DNA of 64,000 bases from Aquabacterium sp. NJ1 (GTDB lineage: Bacteria; Pseudomonadota; Gammaproteobacteria; Burkholderiales; Burkholderiaceae_C): assembly GCF_000768065.1 (NCBI RefSeq), contig NZ_JRKM01000001.1, positions 4,136,001 to 4,200,000 of the forward strand. The letters run 5' to 3'. Of this stretch, positions 41,480 through 49,950 are shown piece by piece (position 1 is the stretch's first letter; every line of letters begins with the position of its first letter). The position numbers were made by a program, and so were the translations under genes. A model generated the notes under the pieces. It had not been told where the DNA came from, did no database searches, and saw only the letters and a list, made by a program, of their open reading frames with translations.

Positions 41480-42367
41480 TCAATGCCATGAGGTCTTGAC
41501 CAGATCCTGATGCCCGATGGGGCGTCGGCCCAGGACTTCGGTGAAGGCCTGAACGGGCGCGACATTGTCCTGCTCCAGCAGGGACAGCGTTTCCGTGCAA
41601 AAGGGCAGGGCCGGGATCTGGTCGCCAATGCGGGCGCTCAGCGTGGTCATGAAGCCGGGAAGGGGCATGACCAAAGCCTTGCCTTTGCCCAGCTGCTGGC
41701 GCAGGCTGCCAATGAAGTCGGCCATGCTCAAAGGCGTGGCACCCACACAGGGCAGGATACCCTTCAGCGAACGCGACTCCTGCAGAAGCCGGGCGATGGC
41801 CAATGCCAGATCCCCCACTGCAACGGGCTGGATGCGTGCACGGATCATGGCTTGGGGCAGCATCAGCACCGGCAACTGAGCCAGATTCACGAACAGCTTG
41901 CTGCTGTCACCATTGGCACCGAACACCACACTCGGCCGCAGCACCACGCCATCCAGCAGGCCCTGTTCGGTGAGGCCCAGCAGGTGCCGTTCAGCGGCCA
42001 GCTTGGTCTGCGCATAGGCGGTGTTGCTGCCCTCGATGCCCAGCGCAGAGACGTGGACCACGCGCCGCACGCCCGCCTGCGCACACGCCGTGTACAAGGC
42101 CTTGGGCACCTCGGTGTGCACCACCTGGATGGGCCGCTGGCGGGTATCGCGCAAAACGCCCACGGCGTTGACCACCGCGTCCACGCCTTTGAGTCGGGCC
42201 AGCCAGATCGCCGGGTCGGTATCGCGGCTGAAATCGACGGCGATGGCCTGGGCATCTGCAGAGCCGGCGGGCGAGCGCGTGGCCATGACCCGGTGCCCGG
42301 CGGTGACCAGCGCCTTGGCGATGTTGCGGCCGATGAAACCGGACGATCCGCAAAGCAGGACGTTCAT
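41480..42367 (-). CDS. Atypical SDR / NAD(P)-dependent epimerase-like protein
   Basis: A 295-residue extended SDR-like protein. The N-terminal Rossmann motif is CGSSGFIGRNIAKAL (residues 6-20), and NAVGVLRD, VHVSALGIEGSNTAYAQTKLAAE (YxxxK-like) and LRPSVVFGANGDS follow. It resembles the NDUFA9/NmrA-like atypical group, in which catalysis is often uncertain. There is no clear operon partner. It is convergent with the HxlR gene and shares orientation with mrcA upstream. The ATG at 42367 has a GGAG-like element nearby. Confidence 0.8.
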   Translation of the reverse strand: MNVLLCGSSGFIGRNIAKALVTAGHRVMATRSPAGSADAQAIAVDFSRDTDPAIWLARLKGVDAVVNAVGVLRDTRQRPIQVVHTEVPKALYTACAQAGVRRVVHVSALGIEGSNTAYAQTKLAAERHLLGLTEQGLLDGVVLRPSVVFGANGDSSKLFVNLAQLPVLMLPQAMIRARIQPVAVGDLALAIARLLQESRSLKGILPCVGATPLSMADFIGSLRQQLGKGKALVMPLPGFMTTLSARIGDQIPALPFCTETLSLLEQDNVAPVQAFTEVLGRRPIGHQDLVKTSWH

Positions 42368-42549
42368 GATCGAGGCTCCTTGTTGACGTTGAGCAGGTCG
42401 CGGACGCGTCGAAACTCGGCGTCACCGAGGAGCGTGCCACAAGCTATCGGCATGCACAGGCGGCGCCACCGGGACTTAGCCTCTCCTGGCATATTGCACA
42501 GGGATTGCCTCCGTCTGGCGGGGTTGGGCGCCCGTGCTCAAGCGCCTGC

Positions 42550-42570
42550 CGTTCACATTGAACGTGAACG
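42550..42570. promoter_or_regulatory. Inverted repeat CGTTCAC-N7-GTGAACG
   Basis: Perfect 7-base arms with a 7-base spacer, between the mrcA stop and the SDR gene about 180 bases away. No T-run follows on either strand, so a terminator is unlikely. It could be an operator of a MerR-like or other dimeric regulator. Confidence 0.35.
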
Positions 42571-42585
42571 CTGAAGCCTGGTCAA

Positions 42586-44976
42586 TCAGTTGTGGATGTC
42601 CGGGAACAGCGATGGGTCAGGCCCTTTGGGGGAGCCCATGATCAGCCCCGGCTCGGACGCCGCAGATGCCGCAGATGCCGCACCGGGTGGCATCGGGATC
42701 AATGAGCGGTTGATGACCTGGTCATCCAGCCCCAGGGAGGTGATGAAGCCCCCGTCGGCCCATTCGGCGTAGCGCCAGTCCGTGTCGCTGCGCACCAGGC
42801 CTTCTGCTGGCGGGCTGATTTCCTTCACCGGTTCGTGAGCCAGGGCCGTGGCCATGAAATTGATCCAGATCGGCAGGGCCAGCGAGGCACCCGAGCTGTG
42901 GCTGCCCAGGGACTGTGGCTTGTCATAGCCCACCCACACCACCGCCACCAGATTGGGCTGGAAGCCGGCAAACCAGGCGTCCACCACGTCGTTGGTGGTG
43001 CCGGTCTTGCCATAGATGTCCGGGCGTTTGAGCTGGGCCTGGGCGCGTGCAGCTGTGCCGCTGCGTGCGACCTCCTGCAGCAGCGAGGCCGTCATGAAGG
43101 CGTTGCGGGCCGGGACCGCGCGCTGGCTCTCGTCCACCGTGGCCGCGGGTGCTTCGAACACCGTCTTGCCGTCGACATCGGTGATGCGCCTGATCACCAC
43201 AGGCGTCACCTTCAGGCCGCCATTGGCGATGACCGCGTAGGCGCTGGCCAGTTGAATTGGGGTGGTTGAGCCAGCGCCCAAAGCCAGCGTCAGGTTGTTG
43301 GGCTGCTTGTCGACATCAAAGCCGTAGTGGCCGGTCCAATCGCGTGCAGCATCTGGGCCCAACAACTGCACCAGTCGGATGCTGACCAGATTCTTGGAAT
43401 GGGCAAGGGCTTCACGCAAGGTGATCGGGCCATCGGCGCTGCCGTCGGCGTTCTGCGGATTCCAGTCACCCAGGCCGGTCAGGGGCGCGTCGTTGATGAT
43501 GGTCTCCGGCATGACGCCGTTTTCCATGGCGGCGGCGTACAGGAAGGGTTTGTAGCTGGAGCCGGGCTGGCGCCAGCCCTGGGTCACGTGGTTGAACTGG
43601 TTGGCGCGGAAGTCGAAGCCGCCCACCAGCGCGTGGACTTCACCGTCATGCGGGTTGATGGCGACCAGCGCGCTTTCGGCTTCGGGCCATTGCGTGATCG
43701 TCCAGTCCTTGCCTTGTTGCAGCACGCGCACCACGGCGCCACGCTGGATGCGCAGCTTGGCGCTGGCCTTGGCTGACAGGCCGGGTTGCGCCTGCCGCAA
43801 GCCCTTGCCGGTGATGGTGATCACCTCGCCGGACGCCAGCACCACCACTACGCGCTTGGGCGAGGCCTCGGTCACGATGGCGATCTTGAGGACCTCGTCG
43901 TCGTTGTAATCGGCCAGGGCCTGCGAGACGGCCGGGTCGGTGTCTTCCAGGCTGTTGTCGAGTTCCTCGTGGTCCTCGGGGCCGCGCCAGGCCTGCTGCA
44001 GTTCGCGGTCGATCAGCGTCTTGCGCACGGCCTTGTAGGCGGCTTGCTGTTCGTTGGCACGCAAGGTGGTCACCACCTTCATGCCCGTGCTGTAGGCTGC
44101 CTCGCCGTAGCGGGCGAACACCTGGGCGCGGGCCATTTCGGCCACGAACTCGGCGTGTACTTCGACCTCGCCGGGGGCGCGCACATTGAGCTTTTCAGCC
44201 TTGGCTGCCGCGTACTGGGTGTCATCCAGCACGCCTTGCGCATGCATGCGCATCAGGGCAATGAGTTGCCGCGCACGCGCCCGTTCCGGGTTGCGGATGG
44301 GGTTCACGTTGGAGGGGTTCTGCGGCAGGCCGGCCAGCATCGCGCATTCAGCGGCGGACAGGGCGCTCAGGGGCTTGCCGAAGTAGGTTTGCGCGGCTTC
44401 TGCAAAACCGTAGGCACGGGCCCCCAGGTAGATCTGGTTCATGTAGAGCTCAAGAATCTGGTTCTTGCTCAGTTCATGCTCGATCTTCAAGGACAGCATG
44501 GCCTCCTTGAGCTTGCGGCTCAGCGTCTTTTCTCGCGTGAGAAAGAAGGTGCGCGCCACTTGCTGGGTGATGGTGGAGGCGCCTTGCGTGCGGCCACCCG
44601 TGAGGTTGGACACCACCGCGCGCAGCACCCCCACCACGTCGATGCCGGGGTGCTCGTAAAAGCGGGCGTCTTCCACCGCCAGCAGGCTGTCGCGCATCAG
44701 CTTGGGGATCTGGTCGAAGTGCTGGTACAGGCGCTTCTCGTTGCCAAAACCGCCGATCTCGACGCCATCAGCTGTGTAGACGCGCAGGGGTTGCTTGGGC
44801 TGGTAGTGCGCCAGGCCGCTGGTGTCGGGCAACTGGGGGTAGAGCACGGCGATCGAGGCCAGCAGGGTCAACAGGCCGATCACGGCGGCAACGGCGCCCA
44901 GCCACAGCAGTTTCTTCAGAACCGGGCCGCTGGTAATGCGGGCCCACAGGGAGACATCTTCGATCTTCTCGGACAT
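42586..44976 (-). CDS. mrcA: Penicillin-binding protein 1A
   Basis: A 796-residue class A PBP, bifunctional in peptidoglycan glycan polymerisation and cross-linking. A membrane helix (about 20-45) precedes the GT51 domain with EDARFYEHPGID, GASTITQQVARTFFL, KLKEAMLSLKIEHELSKNQIL and YLGARAYGFAEAA. The transpeptidase domain has SxxK in QPGSSYKPF, SxN in HSKNLVS and KTG in YGKTGTTND. An OB-like insert lies between the two. A low-complexity Ala/Pro/Ser tail ends the protein. The ATG at 44976 (MSEKIEDV) is chosen over 45003. No pilM is adjacent, unlike many betaproteobacteria. Confidence 0.95.
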   Translation of the reverse strand: MSEKIEDVSLWARITSGPVLKKLLWLGAVAAVIGLLTLLASIAVLYPQLPDTSGLAHYQPKQPLRVYTADGVEIGGFGNEKRLYQHFDQIPKLMRDSLLAVEDARFYEHPGIDVVGVLRAVVSNLTGGRTQGASTITQQVARTFFLTREKTLSRKLKEAMLSLKIEHELSKNQILELYMNQIYLGARAYGFAEAAQTYFGKPLSALSAAECAMLAGLPQNPSNVNPIRNPERARARQLIALMRMHAQGVLDDTQYAAAKAEKLNVRAPGEVEVHAEFVAEMARAQVFARYGEAAYSTGMKVVTTLRANEQQAAYKAVRKTLIDRELQQAWRGPEDHEELDNSLEDTDPAVSQALADYNDDEVLKIAIVTEASPKRVVVVLASGEVITITGKGLRQAQPGLSAKASAKLRIQRGAVVRVLQQGKDWTITQWPEAESALVAINPHDGEVHALVGGFDFRANQFNHVTQGWRQPGSSYKPFLYAAAMENGVMPETIINDAPLTGLGDWNPQNADGSADGPITLREALAHSKNLVSIRLVQLLGPDAARDWTGHYGFDVDKQPNNLTLALGAGSTTPIQLASAYAVIANGGLKVTPVVIRRITDVDGKTVFEAPAATVDESQRAVPARNAFMTASLLQEVARSGTAARAQAQLKRPDIYGKTGTTNDVVDAWFAGFQPNLVAVVWVGYDKPQSLGSHSSGASLALPIWINFMATALAHEPVKEISPPAEGLVRSDTDWRYAEWADGGFITSLGLDDQVINRSLIPMPPGAASAASAASEPGLIMGSPKGPDPSLFPDIHN

Positions 44977-45080
44977 GCAAGATCCTATGCGCGCGCCTGG
45001 CATCCGGCCAGGCAGAGCCGTGGATTATCAGCCCTGGTTCGCCGTGGGCGTGACAAACGGTGAGCGCGCTTTCGCATCGC

Positions 45081-45117
45081 CAAAAGAAAAAGCCCGCCTG
45101 GTTTCCCGGGCGGGCTT
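45081..45117 (-). terminator. Intrinsic terminator of acnB
   Basis: A 9-bp stem (AAGCCCGCC with GGCGGGCTT; 45090-45098 and 45109-45117) and a minus-strand TTTTCTTTTG tail. It starts 18 bases past the acnB stop. Confidence 0.88.
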
Positions 45118-45134
45118 GTGAGGGGGCTTCAGGC

Positions 45135-47729
45135 TCAGGCGGCCTTCACGCCCTTGGCCGTTTCCACGTACTCTTCAATCTGGTTGAAGTTCATGTACTT
45201 GTAGATCTTGTCGGCGTCCTTGGCCACCACGCCCACTTCAGCCATGTACTCGGCTGGCGTCGGCAGCTTGCCCAGCTTGGAAGCCACGGCAGTCAGCTCG
45301 GCCGAGCCCAGGAACACGTTGGTGTTCTTGCCCAGACGGTTCGGGAAGTTGCGGGTCGACGTGGAGATACAGGTCGAGCCTTCCTTGATCTGAGCCTGGT
45401 TACCCATGCACAGCGAGCAGCCAGGCATTTCGGTACGGGCGCCAGCGGTGCCGAAGGTGTTGTAGAAGCCTTCCTTGGTCAGCTCGGCAGCATCCATCTT
45501 GGTGGGCGGAGCCACCCACAGACGCACCGGGATGTCCTTCTTGCCTTCCAGCAGCTTGCCGGCGGCACGGAAGTGGCCGATGTTGGTCATGCAAGAACCG
45601 ATGAAGGCTTCGTCGATCTTGGTGCCAGCGACTTCGGACAGGAACTTGGCGTCGTCCGGGTCGTTCGGGCAGCAGACGATGGGCTCCTTGATGTCAGCCA
45701 GATCGATCTCGATCACGGCGGCGTACTCGGCGTCCTTGTCGGCTTCCAGCAGCTGGGGGTTGGCCAGCCAGGCTTCCTGGGCTTCGATGCGGCGCTGCAG
45801 GGTGCGAGCGTCGGCGTAACCGTCGGCGATCATGTTCTTCATCAGAACGATGTTCGACTTCAGGTACTCGGCCACAGGCTCCTTGTTCAGCTTGATGGTG
45901 CAACCAGCAGCGGAACGCTCAGCCGAAGCGTCAGACAACTCGAACGCTTGCTCGACCTTCAGGTCAGGCAGGCCTTCGATTTCCAGCACGCGGCCCGAGA
46001 AGATGTTCTTCTTGCCGGCCTTGGCCACGGTCAGCAGACCAGCCTTGATGGCGTACAGGGGGATGGCGTGCACCAGGTCACGCAGGGTGATGCCAGGCTG
46101 CATCTTGCCCTTGAAGCGCACCAGCACGGACTCAGGCATGTCCAGAGGCATCACGCCGGTGGCGGCGCCGAAGGCGACCAGGCCCGAACCAGCGGGGAAG
46201 GAGATGCCGATGGGGAAGCGGGTGTGCGAGTCGCCACCGGTGCCGACGGTGTCAGGCAACAGCAGACGGTTCAGCCACGAGTGGATCACGCCGTCACCAG
46301 GACGCAGGGCCACGCCGCCGCGGTTGGAGATGAAAGCGGGCAGCTCGCGGTGCATCTTCACGTCCACGGGCTTCGGATAAGCAGCCGTGTGGCAGAACGA
46401 TTGCATGACCAGGTCGGCGCTGAAGCCCAGGCAAGCCAGGTCCTTCAGTTCGTCGCGGGTCATCGGGCCGGTGGTGTCTTGCGAACCAACGGTGGTCATC
46501 TTGGGTTCGCAGTAGGTGCCAGGACGCACGCCTTGGCCTTCGGGCAGACCAACAGCGCGGCCGACCATCTTCTGGGCCAGGGTGAAGCCCTTGCCGGTGT
46601 CCTTGGGGGCCACGGGCAGGCGGAACAGGGTCGAAGCGGGCAGGCCCAGGAACTCACGTGCCTTGCCAGTCAGCGAGCGGCCGATGATCAGGTTGATGCG
46701 GCCACCAGCGCGGACTTCGTCCAGCAGCACTTGCGACTTCAGTTCGAACTTGGCAGCTTCAGCGCCGTTCTTTTCGATCTTGCCGTCATAGGGGTAGATG
46801 TCGATGACATCGCCCATTTCGAAAGCGGACACGTCCACTTCGATCGGCAGCGAGCCGGAGTCTTCTTGCGTGTTGAAGAAGATGGGGGCGATCTTGCCGC
46901 CCAGGGTCACGCCGCCGAAGCGCTTGTTGGGCACGAAGGGGATGTCTTCGCCCGTGGCCCAGATCACACTGTTGGTGGCCGACTTGCGCGAAGAACCGGT
47001 GCCGACCACGTCGCCAACGTAGGCAACCAGGTTGCCCTTCTTCTTCAGGTCTTCGATGAACTGCATCGGGCCGCGCTTGCCGTCTTCTTCGGGCTTGAAG
47101 GCCGCGTCAGGACGGGTGTTCTTGAGCATCGCCAGATAGTGCATCGGGATGTCAGGGCGGCTCCAGGCGTCCGGAGCGGGCGACAGGTCGTCGGTGTTGG
47201 TTTCGCCAGGCACCTTGAACACGGTCACGGTGATCTTCTTGGCGACTTCAGGACGGGTGGTGAACCACTCGGCGTCCGCCCACGATTGCATCACGGCCTT
47301 GGCGTTGGCATTGCCAGCCTTGACCAGTTCGGCGACGTCATGGAAGGCGTCGAACATCAGCAGGGTCTTTTTCAGCGCGTCAGCGGCGACGGCGCCAACT
47401 TCCGCGTCGGACAGCAGGTCGATCAGGGGCTTGACGTTGTAGCCGCCCACCATGGTGCCCAGCAACTCGGTGGCCTTGGCCTTGGAGATCAGGGCAACCT
47501 TGATGTCGCCATGGGCCACGGCCGACAGGAAGGAGGCTTTGACCTTGGCCGCGTCGTCCACGCCGGGGGGCACGCGGTGCGTCAGCAGATCCAGCAGGAA
47601 GGCGTCTTCGCCAGCGGGCGGGTTCTTGATCAACTCGATCAGCTCGGCAACTTGCTGAGCAGACAGGGCCAGAGGGGGGATACCCAGCGCGGCGCGCTCG
47701 GCAACGTGTTGGCGATAGGCTTGCAACAT
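45135..47729 (-). CDS. acnB: Bifunctional aconitate hydratase 2 / 2-methylisocitrate dehydratase
   Basis: An 864-residue AcnB-type aconitase with the AcnB-specific N-terminal HEAT-like domain ([31 protein letters not shown]) ahead of the swivelling domain. Later segments include [36 protein letters not shown], and the cluster motifs with Cys in [17 protein letters not shown] and [10 protein letters not shown]. It is the main TCA-cycle aconitase in most proteobacteria and can also hydrate 2-methylaconitate. The ATG at 47729 has AGGTG upstream. A strong terminator follows. AcnA and AcnD homologues are also encoded in the window. Confidence 0.97.
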   Translation of the reverse strand: MLQAYRQHVAERAALGIPPLALSAQQVAELIELIKNPPAGEDAFLLDLLTHRVPPGVDDAAKVKASFLSAVAHGDIKVALISKAKATELLGTMVGGYNVKPLIDLLSDAEVGAVAADALKKTLLMFDAFHDVAELVKAGNANAKAVMQSWADAEWFTTRPEVAKKITVTVFKVPGETNTDDLSPAPDAWSRPDIPMHYLAMLKNTRPDAAFKPEEDGKRGPMQFIEDLKKKGNLVAYVGDVVGTGSSRKSATNSVIWATGEDIPFVPNKRFGGVTLGGKIAPIFFNTQEDSGSLPIEVDVSAFEMGDVIDIYPYDGKIEKNGAEAAKFELKSQVLLDEVRAGGRINLIIGRSLTGKAREFLGLPASTLFRLPVAPKDTGKGFTLAQKMVGRAVGLPEGQGVRPGTYCEPKMTTVGSQDTTGPMTRDELKDLACLGFSADLVMQSFCHTAAYPKPVDVKMHRELPAFISNRGGVALRPGDGVIHSWLNRLLLPDTVGTGGDSHTRFPIGISFPAGSGLVAFGAATGVMPLDMPESVLVRFKGKMQPGITLRDLVHAIPLYAIKAGLLTVAKAGKKNIFSGRVLEIEGLPDLKVEQAFELSDASAERSAAGCTIKLNKEPVAEYLKSNIVLMKNMIADGYADARTLQRRIEAQEAWLANPQLLEADKDAEYAAVIEIDLADIKEPIVCCPNDPDDAKFLSEVAGTKIDEAFIGSCMTNIGHFRAAGKLLEGKKDIPVRLWVAPPTKMDAAELTKEGFYNTFGTAGARTEMPGCSLCMGNQAQIKEGSTCISTSTRNFPNRLGKNTNVFLGSAELTAVASKLGKLPTPAEYMAEVGVVAKDADKIYKYMNFNQIEEYVETAKGVKAA

Positions 47730-48053
47730 GGTGTTCACCTGGAGTGGATGGGGCAAAACGCTTCAGACGCGTGCCCTGCCGAATCACCATCGTGGGGCGC
47801 AAACGGGGCAGACAACGCGTCGCGGTCACAGGGAAATGCAATTTCCGTGCAGCCCAAGATTATCGCCCACGTGAGGGCATTCCGATGCCTTGCCAGGGGG
47901 AATTGTTCGCGTAAACAGGGGGGAGAGGCGGCATCCGGGCTGCCAGCGAGGGCAAAAAACAAAGCCCGGGGGATGCCCGGGCTTCATCTGGGTGCGCTGG
48001 CCGTGCACGGTGGGTGCACGACGCGTCACGCGTCTTTTGCGGCTTGCCGTGAT
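47730..48053. promoter_or_regulatory. Gene-free region upstream of acnB, with a palindrome
   Basis: A gene-free stretch of 324 bases between the acnB start and the stop of a small exported protein gene. It contains GGAAAT-GCA-ATTTCC (47832-47846), a perfect inverted repeat about 100 bases upstream of acnB, and the terminator at 47951-47984. A GATAAT sequence upstream of the palindrome on the minus strand may be a -10 element, but I see no matching -35. Confidence 0.35.
47951..47984 (-). terminator. Intrinsic terminator of the small exported-protein gene
   Basis: A 9-bp stem AAGCCCGGG/CCCGGGCTT (47962-47970 and 47976-47984) with a GGATG loop; on the minus strand TTTGTTTTTTGCC follows. It ends the gene at 48054. 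Confidence 0.88.
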
Positions 48054-48584
48054 TTACTGGGCGCCAGCGGGCGCTTCAAACAGGGCGGGGCGAGGCTGCC
48101 TGGCCAGTTCGGCCTCGGCGGCGCGCTGGGTGTCGTTGGCGCAGCCATCCACCAGGCGGTGGCCGGCCTTGACGTCCATCAGCATGGATTTGGTCAGGAT
48201 CTGGATCAGCAGGGTGCCGCCCTTGACGTCTTCCAGGCGGATGGCGCCCGTGTTGGACAGAACGGGCTTCATGGTCCACGACTGCTTGCCCAGCGTCAGC
48301 TTGAAGTAGCCCTTGTTCCGGCTGTCAGCACCCACGGAGACGCGCTTGCCGAATTCGCAGTTGTAGCTGCCCACCATGACACGCTCGGCGGCCTGGAGCT
48401 GGTCCGGCGTGGCTTCAGGCAGGGCCACAAATTTTTCGGCGAGGATCTTCTTGGATGCGCTGGCGGCGTGCGCCAGTTGGGGGCCGAAGGTGGCGGCAAC
48501 CATGCCCAGCACCATGCCGGCCGACAAGGCCAGGGTGCGGATACGTTGATGGCGCTGGATGCGGGGGGTAGCGGTCTTCGTCAT
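48054..48584 (-). CDS. Hypothetical exported protein
   Basis: A 176-residue protein of unknown function. A basic N-terminus and hydrophobic core end in PQLAHA, a good signal peptidase I site near residue 40. The mature part has two Cys (YNCEFGKRV and VDGCANDT), which could form a disulphide, and the segments RVMVGSYNCEFG, YFKLTLGKQSWTMKPVLSNTGAIRLEDVKGG and LLIQILTKSMLM, suggesting a small beta-rich periplasmic domain. The ATG at 48584 follows a weak AGGCCCC element. It lies between acnB and the prp operon on the same strand, with terminators on both sides, so it is probably monocistronic. Confidence 0.75.
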   Translation of the reverse strand: MTKTATPRIQRHQRIRTLALSAGMVLGMVAATFGPQLAHAASASKKILAEKFVALPEATPDQLQAAERVMVGSYNCEFGKRVSVGADSRNKGYFKLTLGKQSWTMKPVLSNTGAIRLEDVKGGTLLIQILTKSMLMDVKAGHRLVDGCANDTQRAAEAELARQPRPALFEAPAGAQ

Positions 48585-48710
48585 GGCGAGGGGCCTTACT
48601 TCAATCACTGGCGTTGATCAATGGACGCGGATTTCGCCTTGTGGAACAGGCGCCGCGCTGGCTGAGGGGCCGATCTTGCCACCAAACCAGCGGGGTCAAA
48701 CGTAAGAACT

Positions 48711-48746
48711 GCCCCCGGTTTGTACGCATTGGTACAAGCCGGGGGC
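48711..48746 (-). terminator. Long hairpin after the prp operon
   Basis: A 15-bp stem with one G-U pair (GCCCCCGG then TTTGTAC on one side) and a 6-base GCATTG loop, 5 bases beyond the prpF stop. The minus-strand tail AGTTCTTACGTTT is only moderately T-rich, so it may end transcription or protect the 3' end. Confidence 0.6.
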
Positions 48747-48750
48747 GTGA

Positions 48751-49938
48751 TCAGAACGTGTCGCCGGGCACGCGTACCCAGCCTTCCATGAGGATGCGGG
48801 CGCTGCGGCTCATGATGGCCTTGGTGACCGTCCACTGGCCATTCACCTGTCTGGCCTGGGCGCCCACGCGCAGGGTGCCCGAGGGGTGGCCAAAACGGAC
48901 AGCCTCCCGTTCGCCGCCACCTGCGGCCTGGTTGACCAGGGTGCCGGGGATGGCCGCCGCCGTGCCGATGGCCACGGCCGCCGTGCCCATCATGGCGTGG
49001 TGCAGCTTGCCCATGGACAAGGCGCGCACCAGCAGGTCGATCTCGCCGGCTTCAATGGTTTTGCCGCTGGAGGCCTTGTAGCTGGTGGGGGGGGCCACGA
49101 AGGCAATCTTGGGTGTGTGCTGGCGGGTGGCGGCTTCTTCAGGTGTCTTGATCAGCCCCATGCGCAGCGCACCCGCCACGCGGATGGCCTCGAAACGCTT
49201 GAGCGCAGCCGGGTCATTGTTGATCTGCTCGCGCAGTTCGGTGCCGGTGTAGCCGATGTCCTTGGCGTTGACGAACACGGTGGGGATGCCGGCCGTGATC
49301 ATCGTGGCCTTGAAGGTGCCCACGCCCGGCACGTCCAGGTCGTCGACCAGGTTGCCGGTGGGGAACATCGAGCCGCCTTCGTCGCCATCATCGGATGGGT
49401 CCATGAACTCGAGCACGATCTCGGCGGCGGGGAAGGTCACGCCGTCGAGTTCGAAATCACCGGTTTCCTGCACCTGGCCATTGGTGATGGGCACGTGGGC
49501 GATGATGGTCTTCTTGATGTTGGCCTGCCAGACGCGGACCACTGCAGTGCCGTTCTGCGGAATGCGCGCAGGGTCAACCAGGCCGGCATGGATGGCGAAG
49601 GCGCCAGCTGCCGTCGACAGGTTGCCGCAGTTGCCCGACCAGTCCACAAAGGGCTTGTCGATCGACACCTGGCCATACAGGTAGTCCACATCGTGATCAG
49701 GCACGCTGGACTTGGACAGGATCACGCACTTCGAGGTGGACGACGTGGCCCCGCCCATGCCGTCGATGTGGGCGGCATAGGGGTCCGGGCTGCCGATCAC
49801 GCGCATGAACAGCTTGTCGCGTGCTTCGCCGGGCTGCTGGCAGGCGGCGGGCAGGTCCTGCAGGCGGAAGAACACGCCCTTGCTGGTGCCGCCACGGATG
49901 TAGGTGGCGGGGATTTTGATTTGCGGTGCGAATGCCAT
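48751..49938 (-). CDS. prpF: 2-methylaconitate cis-trans isomerase PrpF
   Basis: A 395-residue PrpF-family isomerase of the diaminopimelate-epimerase fold. It converts the trans-2-methylaconitate released by AcnD to the cis form. IPATYIRGGTSKGVFFRLQDLP (N-terminal) is diagnostic, as are IDGMGGATSSTSKCVILS, DWSGNCGNLSTAAGAFAI and the MHHA-like MGKLHHAMMGTAAVAIGTAAAIPGTLV. It lies 12 bases after acnD and is the last gene of prpB-prpC-acnD-prpF, followed by a strong hairpin. Confidence 0.95.
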   Translation of the reverse strand: MAFAPQIKIPATYIRGGTSKGVFFRLQDLPAACQQPGEARDKLFMRVIGSPDPYAAHIDGMGGATSSTSKCVILSKSSVPDHDVDYLYGQVSIDKPFVDWSGNCGNLSTAAGAFAIHAGLVDPARIPQNGTAVVRVWQANIKKTIIAHVPITNGQVQETGDFELDGVTFPAAEIVLEFMDPSDDGDEGGSMFPTGNLVDDLDVPGVGTFKATMITAGIPTVFVNAKDIGYTGTELREQINNDPAALKRFEAIRVAGALRMGLIKTPEEAATRQHTPKIAFVAPPTSYKASSGKTIEAGEIDLLVRALSMGKLHHAMMGTAAVAIGTAAAIPGTLVNQAAGGGEREAVRFGHPSGTLRVGAQARQVNGQWTVTKAIMSRSARILMEGWVRVPGDTF

Positions 49939-49950
49939 GCCGAAGTCCTT

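Noticed and set aside
45060-48617. A 1185-codon open frame on the plus strand opposite acnB
   Set aside because: It is antisense to a certain acnB, rich in His, Gln, Gly and Arg from GC-biased codon shadowing, and has no domain signature.
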